Part shown: positions 61,011-64,000 of the stretch, in pieces
Layout: every line of letters starts with the position of its first letter
How positions within the stretch are numbered: position 1 is the first letter of the stretch
DNA from: Candidatus Binatia bacterium
Lineage (GTDB): Bacteria > Vulcanimicrobiota > Vulcanimicrobiia > Vulcanimicrobiales > Vulcanimicrobiaceae
Reading direction: 5' to 3'
DNA length: 64,000 nt
Assembly (NCBI GenBank): GCA_035544215.1
Contig: DATKHY010000007.1
Span: 868,001 to 932,000 of the forward strand
Notes under the pieces: model-generated
The model's input: the letters and a program-made list of their open reading frames with translations, nothing else
Databases searched by the model: none
Told to the model about the DNA's origin: nothing
Position numbers and translations under genes: made by a program

Positions 61011-63164
61011 ATGAATCCGGCAATCGGGAGGACCGCGGAACTAGGCGTCAGGCCTACGATAGCACGACCCATGTTCCCGGTGACGGGGATGTGGCTGCAC
61101 CCTATCCTGCCTATTCTTTCTCCGCCCAGCCTGCCGGTCGCGACCTCGCGCAACGGCAGCCTCTTCACCGACCGGGACGATTCGAATCTGCATTGGTACC
61201 TGCCCGACTTCGCGCCGGCTCCGGACGTCGATCCGCTCTTCGCGTTTGCCGTAAGCCAGACCGGACAGCAGGCCAACGGGCAGCCCTTCGACGTCGCGCG
61301 CTTAGCGCTGAGAATCGTCAAACAGCAGCCTGCGCAGGTTACGCAGTTTGCGCAGGCAAACCCGAGCGCTGCACTGCGGGAGATTCCGCTCGAAAATCTG
61401 GCGGCGGTCTTGAGCAGTACCTACAGCGACCAAAACGGCAACGCGCAGCAGCGCACCTTCACTGCCTCGACCTTCCACGACCAGGGCGATGGCTCGTTTC
61501 TGCTGGTTTTTGACGGGTCGATCTTGGGCGATTCCGTCCTGGCGGTCTATCAAGATCTGCGCGCGTTCGGCAAAGCAACCATTGCCGTAAACGGCTCCTT
61601 TCAGTCTTGGTCGCAATCGCCGCCACCGATCGTTTGGCACGGGCCGGTGTTGATGGAGCCGGCGATGGCGATGCGGCCCGCGACGTTGATGGAACCGGCG
61701 GCCCGCCCGACCCTTTCGATGGCAGTGTATCACCCGTCGGTCCCATTGGAATCTTTAGCGCTCGCGCGTCCGGTGACGCCGCCTGAATCGACACCGTCGC
61801 CGACGTGGGTTGAACTCACGTTACCGTACGGCGAGACTCTACCGTTGGGCCTCAAGTACGCTGCGGATGGATATCAGCTGGCCTACACGATCGCGACAGC
61901 CTCCTCCCCCAGCCGCGTCATCCTCGGCGCCGGCGATCTTAGCAGCTTCAGCCAGCCGCAGACTCAATTCGCCGAGCTCAACGAGCTGGGCGACCTCAGC
62001 GCGAAATATTCGACCATAAGCCGCGCCTATTTCGGCGTGATCAGTAAGACGATCGTCCTGATTCCACAACGCTACGCTATCGTACGCAGCAAGAGTGGCT
62101 GCTCGGCAACGTGCCTGGCGCGAGTCGATTCTTCGCCATCTTCCACGAGCCAGTGCGCCTTCGAATTCAGCTTCGTCATCGCTCCGGAGGTAAGCGGCAT
62201 CGAGCTCGCGCGGTTGACCGAGGAGATCGCCGGCCATCCCGACCTGAGCGGCTACCAAATCACCTTTGCAAATTTTCTCAAGAACACGCCACCCTCGACG
62301 ATACCAACCACGTTTGCGACCGGCGTCGCGTTCACAGCTGGAGCCGTCTCACACACCTTTGCCGTGACGGTCACCGTGCAGGACGCCGGCACGAACGCTC
62401 CCGCCGTGGCAAATGCGAACATCCTGATCTTGCAACTTTCCGGCCAGTCGGGAACCGATCTGATCGGCTCGTTGAGCGTCCTCCTGGACGACGGTTACCC
62501 GGACCCAGTGCTGGCCACGATCGATCTGAATTTTGCACAAACGGCAGGAAGCGATGAGCTGGTGGCTCAGATCAATGAAGCTTCGCAAGCGGTGCAGGTG
62601 ACGAACCAGTCGCCGCTCAGCCTGCAGATGCAGAATTACGCGCTCGTTCAAGGTACCAACGTTACCGAAACGGCCGCGCCAGGCCTGATTTCGCCCGGTA
62701 GCTCCGTCTCGTTTCCGCTGCCGCCGAATTCCGATAACGCAGCGTTTGCGTATGAGGCACAACTGGCACTGCCCGCGTCGATGAGCCCCTCGGCGATTGC
62801 AACCTTTCTGAACTTTCAGACCGTCGACGTGCAGAGCACCCAGTACGTCGTCGCTCTAGACGGTTCGGGCATCGACTTTACCAGGGTTACCTCCGTCGCG
62901 TGCACCGTCACGTTCCCCACGTTGCCGGCGATCACGCCATGGAAAACGACCTTGACGGCTACCTTGAAGGCGGACAGCAGTCACATCCAGATTCCGATTG
63001 AGAATGCGCTCTTTACGCTACCCGGAACCGTCAATATAACGGTCAACCCCGCGGCGCCGAACGCGACGCCGTTTACGCTCACGCTGCAAAACGATTTCAC
63101 CGCGAATCCGGTGATGGTTTTATTACAGTCTCAATTAGTGAGCTCGCCACCTCCGCCGTCCTGA
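61011..63164 (+). CDS. Large orphan beta-rich protein B
   Basis: 717 residues from the ATG at 61011, 17 nt after protein A. No signal peptide. It contains a repeated Met/Pro/Ala segment (GPVLMEPAMAMRPATLMEPA, about 225-245) and many strands (VELTLPYGETLPLGLKYAAD, FEFSFVIAPEVSGIELARLT, TVNITVNPAAPNATPFTLTL). No catalytic motif is seen. Like protein A it may be a multi-domain structural or binding protein. The family is unknown. Confidence 0.65.
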   Translation: MNPAIGRTAELGVRPTIARPMFPVTGMWLHPILPILSPPSLPVATSRNGSLFTDRDDSNLHWYLPDFAPAPDVDPLFAFAVSQTGQQANGQPFDVARLALRIVKQQPAQVTQFAQANPSAALREIPLENLAAVLSSTYSDQNGNAQQRTFTASTFHDQGDGSFLLVFDGSILGDSVLAVYQDLRAFGKATIAVNGSFQSWSQSPPPIVWHGPVLMEPAMAMRPATLMEPAARPTLSMAVYHPSVPLESLALARPVTPPESTPSPTWVELTLPYGETLPLGLKYAADGYQLAYTIATASSPSRVILGAGDLSSFSQPQTQFAELNELGDLSAKYSTISRAYFGVISKTIVLIPQRYAIVRSKSGCSATCLARVDSSPSSTSQCAFEFSFVIAPEVSGIELARLTEEIAGHPDLSGYQITFANFLKNTPPSTIPTTFATGVAFTAGAVSHTFAVTVTVQDAGTNAPAVANANILILQLSGQSGTDLIGSLSVLLDDGYPDPVLATIDLNFAQTAGSDELVAQINEASQAVQVTNQSPLSLQMQNYALVQGTNVTETAAPGLISPGSSVSFPLPPNSDNAAFAYEAQLALPASMSPSAIATFLNFQTVDVQSTQYVVALDGSGIDFTRVTSVACTVTFPTLPAITPWKTTLTATLKADSSHIQIPIENALFTLPGTVNITVNPAAPNATPFTLTLQNDFTANPVMVLLQSQLVSSPPPPS

Positions 63165-63237
63165 GCGCGGGTCAGGACACCTTCGACAGCAATTGGGGAA
63201 ACCTCCGTCGGCAGCCCCGCACAGGTTTTGGCCGAGG

Positions 63238-63315
63238 ATGTATTCCATCGTCGGCGTTCGCGATCAGACCGCGACGTTCGGACCGCCGCCGGATTCGTCG
63301 TTTATGAACGCTTGA
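63238..63315 (+). pseudogene. Remnant of a second copy of the 58.2-kb gene
   Basis: A 25-codon frame reads SIVGVRDQTATFGPPPDSSF, then MNA and a stop, against SIVVGVCGQTATFGTPPDSSP, then MVA and a stop at the end of the gene at 58219. DNA identity is also evident. The upstream part of the gene is missing, so this is a fragment left by duplication and deletion. Confidence 0.6.
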
Positions 63316-63318
63316 CGC

Positions 63319-64000
63319 CTAGAGGCCGGCGAGCGCCGCGGCGCTGAGTCCGACGCGCAGTTGGGCGGCGCCAGCGGCGTCCGCGCTTACCGCCACGATC
63401 CCGTGGTTGGGGAGGCGCTCGTCCGCCGGAGCGCCGGCGAGATGGCGATACGCGGAAGCGGTTCGGCCCGCGCGTTCCTCCCAGCGCAGAAATTGACGCC
63501 GAATTCGCGCCGCGGATCGCAGCGAACGCGGGTCTACGAATATTGAGAAACGTTCGTCCATCGATGGCCCGCACGTGAGGCTATAGCCGAAGTCGATCCA
63601 GTCGAGCGCCGCGCGCAGCGGCAGCGCGGTGATCTCGGCGAACGCTTCGAGCACGGCCTGTCGTTTATGTGTCCCGCCAAAGCGCAGAAACGCGCCGCTT
63701 TCCACCGAGTCCATTTGGGGTTGCCGAAAATAGTACTCGCGTGCCTCGCTCGCGCAATCGTAGCCGGCCATCATTAGGCGGCTGCTCGGCACGATCGGCC
63801 GCGCGAGGCCGGCCGCCGACGGATCGCGCAGCTCGGCCGGAACTTCTACGTAGAGCTTTGCCTGCATAGCCGCTCCGTCGTGACGCACGCCGAGCCACGC
63901 TCCCCAGCGTAAGTCTCGTCCCCACTGCAGCGTCTTCCAGAAATCGATCTCCTGCGCGGGCGCCACTGGGATACGGAGGCGCTCGATCAAGTCCGCGGCC
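63319..64000 (-). CDS. Unidentified protein, 5' end beyond window
   Basis: The reverse strand is open from the stop at 63319 to the right edge (about 227 codons). It contains WGRDLRWGAWLGVRHDGAAM, AKLYVEVPAEL, MMAGYDCASEAREYYFRQPQ and LTCGPSMDERFSIFVDPRSL. The alternating K/R-x-Y strands vaguely recall PT-barrel prenyltransferases, but this is weak and I do not assign a function. A TTG at 63990 is possible as start, but the frame continues to the edge. Confidence 0.6.
   Translation of the reverse strand, partial: AADLIERLRIPVAPAQEIDFWKTLQWGRDLRWGAWLGVRHDGAAMQAKLYVEVPAELRDPSAAGLARPIVPSSRLMMAGYDCASEAREYYFRQPQMDSVESGAFLRFGGTHKRQAVLEAFAEITALPLRAALDWIDFGYSLTCGPSMDERFSIFVDPRSLRSAARIRRQFLRWEERAGRTASAYRHLAGAPADERLPNHGIVAVSADAAGAAQLRVGLSAAALAGL

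Noticed and set aside
51154-63164. Prophage or phage-tail island
   Set aside because: Lysozyme alone looks phage-like; no terminase, portal, capsid, tail tape measure, integrase or holin is recognised, and the ATPase and phospholipase do not fit.

Overview
GC-rich bacterial chromosome segment with very tight gene packing: many ATGA, GTGA or TTGA start/stop overlaps, tail-to-tail genes whose ends overlap, frequent GTG and TTG starts, and many starts without a Shine-Dalgarno sequence. Three seven-repeat GloVer (LYGTT) lipoproteins, several beta-propeller lipoproteins, a monohaem porin and a HiPIP fit an uncultured soil lineage such as Candidatus Eremiobacterota (WPS-2) or an acidobacterium-like relative. 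This placement is inference from gene content only. I saw no rRNA, tRNA, CRISPR array, transposase or integrase.

Layout. 1-2.0 kb: katG (runs off the left edge) divergent from a Fur/PerR-type regulator, with a 19-bp inverted repeat between them, then a lipocalin-like gene. 2.0-6.0 kb: a vanadium haloperoxidase coupled to a lipoprotein, divergent from GloVer lipoprotein 1. 6.0-10.3 kb: quinone oxidoreductase, then a coupled sulfite-oxidase-like / flavin reductase / zinc-ribbon trio and a Na+/H+ antiporter. 10.3-12.3 kb: ArsR-SRPBCC-DUF998-secreted protein operon. 12.3-18.5 kb: porin-cytochrome, YceI, beta-propeller lipoprotein, S33-type hydrolase, phosphoesterase, DUF6582 protein. 18.5-25.5 kb: a methionine operon hom-metX-metB followed by a HiPIP and GloVer 2, preceded by a putative methionine attenuator, then an APC permease and an NTF2-like protein. 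25.6-31.3 kb: arsR coupled to a 46-residue peptide with 12 cysteines, GloVer 3, a sulfotransferase, a HAF-repeat-like lipoprotein, an MgtC/DUF4010 membrane protein and a GNAT.

31.3-44 kb is a surface-glycan locus: galE, three related glycosyltransferases, an ABC exporter, a second sulfotransferase, a YdjC/ChbG deacetylase, a glycoside hydrolase-GT2 fusion, UDP-glucose dehydrogenase and UDP-xylose synthase. Together these can make UDP-galactose, UDP-glucuronate and UDP-xylose, assemble and modify a glycan, and export it. 44-48.7 kb holds a peptide-binding lipoprotein and a class III cyclase-ATPase-TPR regulator split by an apparent one-base frameshift.

49.4-63.3 kb is the most unusual region. 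A small secreted-type peptide and a LuxR-type regulator head a one-direction series: an L,D-transpeptidase-like protein, phospholipase D, GH24 lysozyme, a membrane STAND/NB-ARC ATPase, a 142-residue partner that shares with it an 18-residue 'GxNxGAIxxGxxNxVxIN' motif, and five orphan beta-rich proteins. The ATPase-partner pair looks like the paired architecture of bacterial amyloid-signalling NLR systems. Together with envelope-degrading enzymes that lack signal peptides, it suggests a regulated self-lysis or defence island. That function is a hypothesis. The right edge holds an unidentified partial gene.
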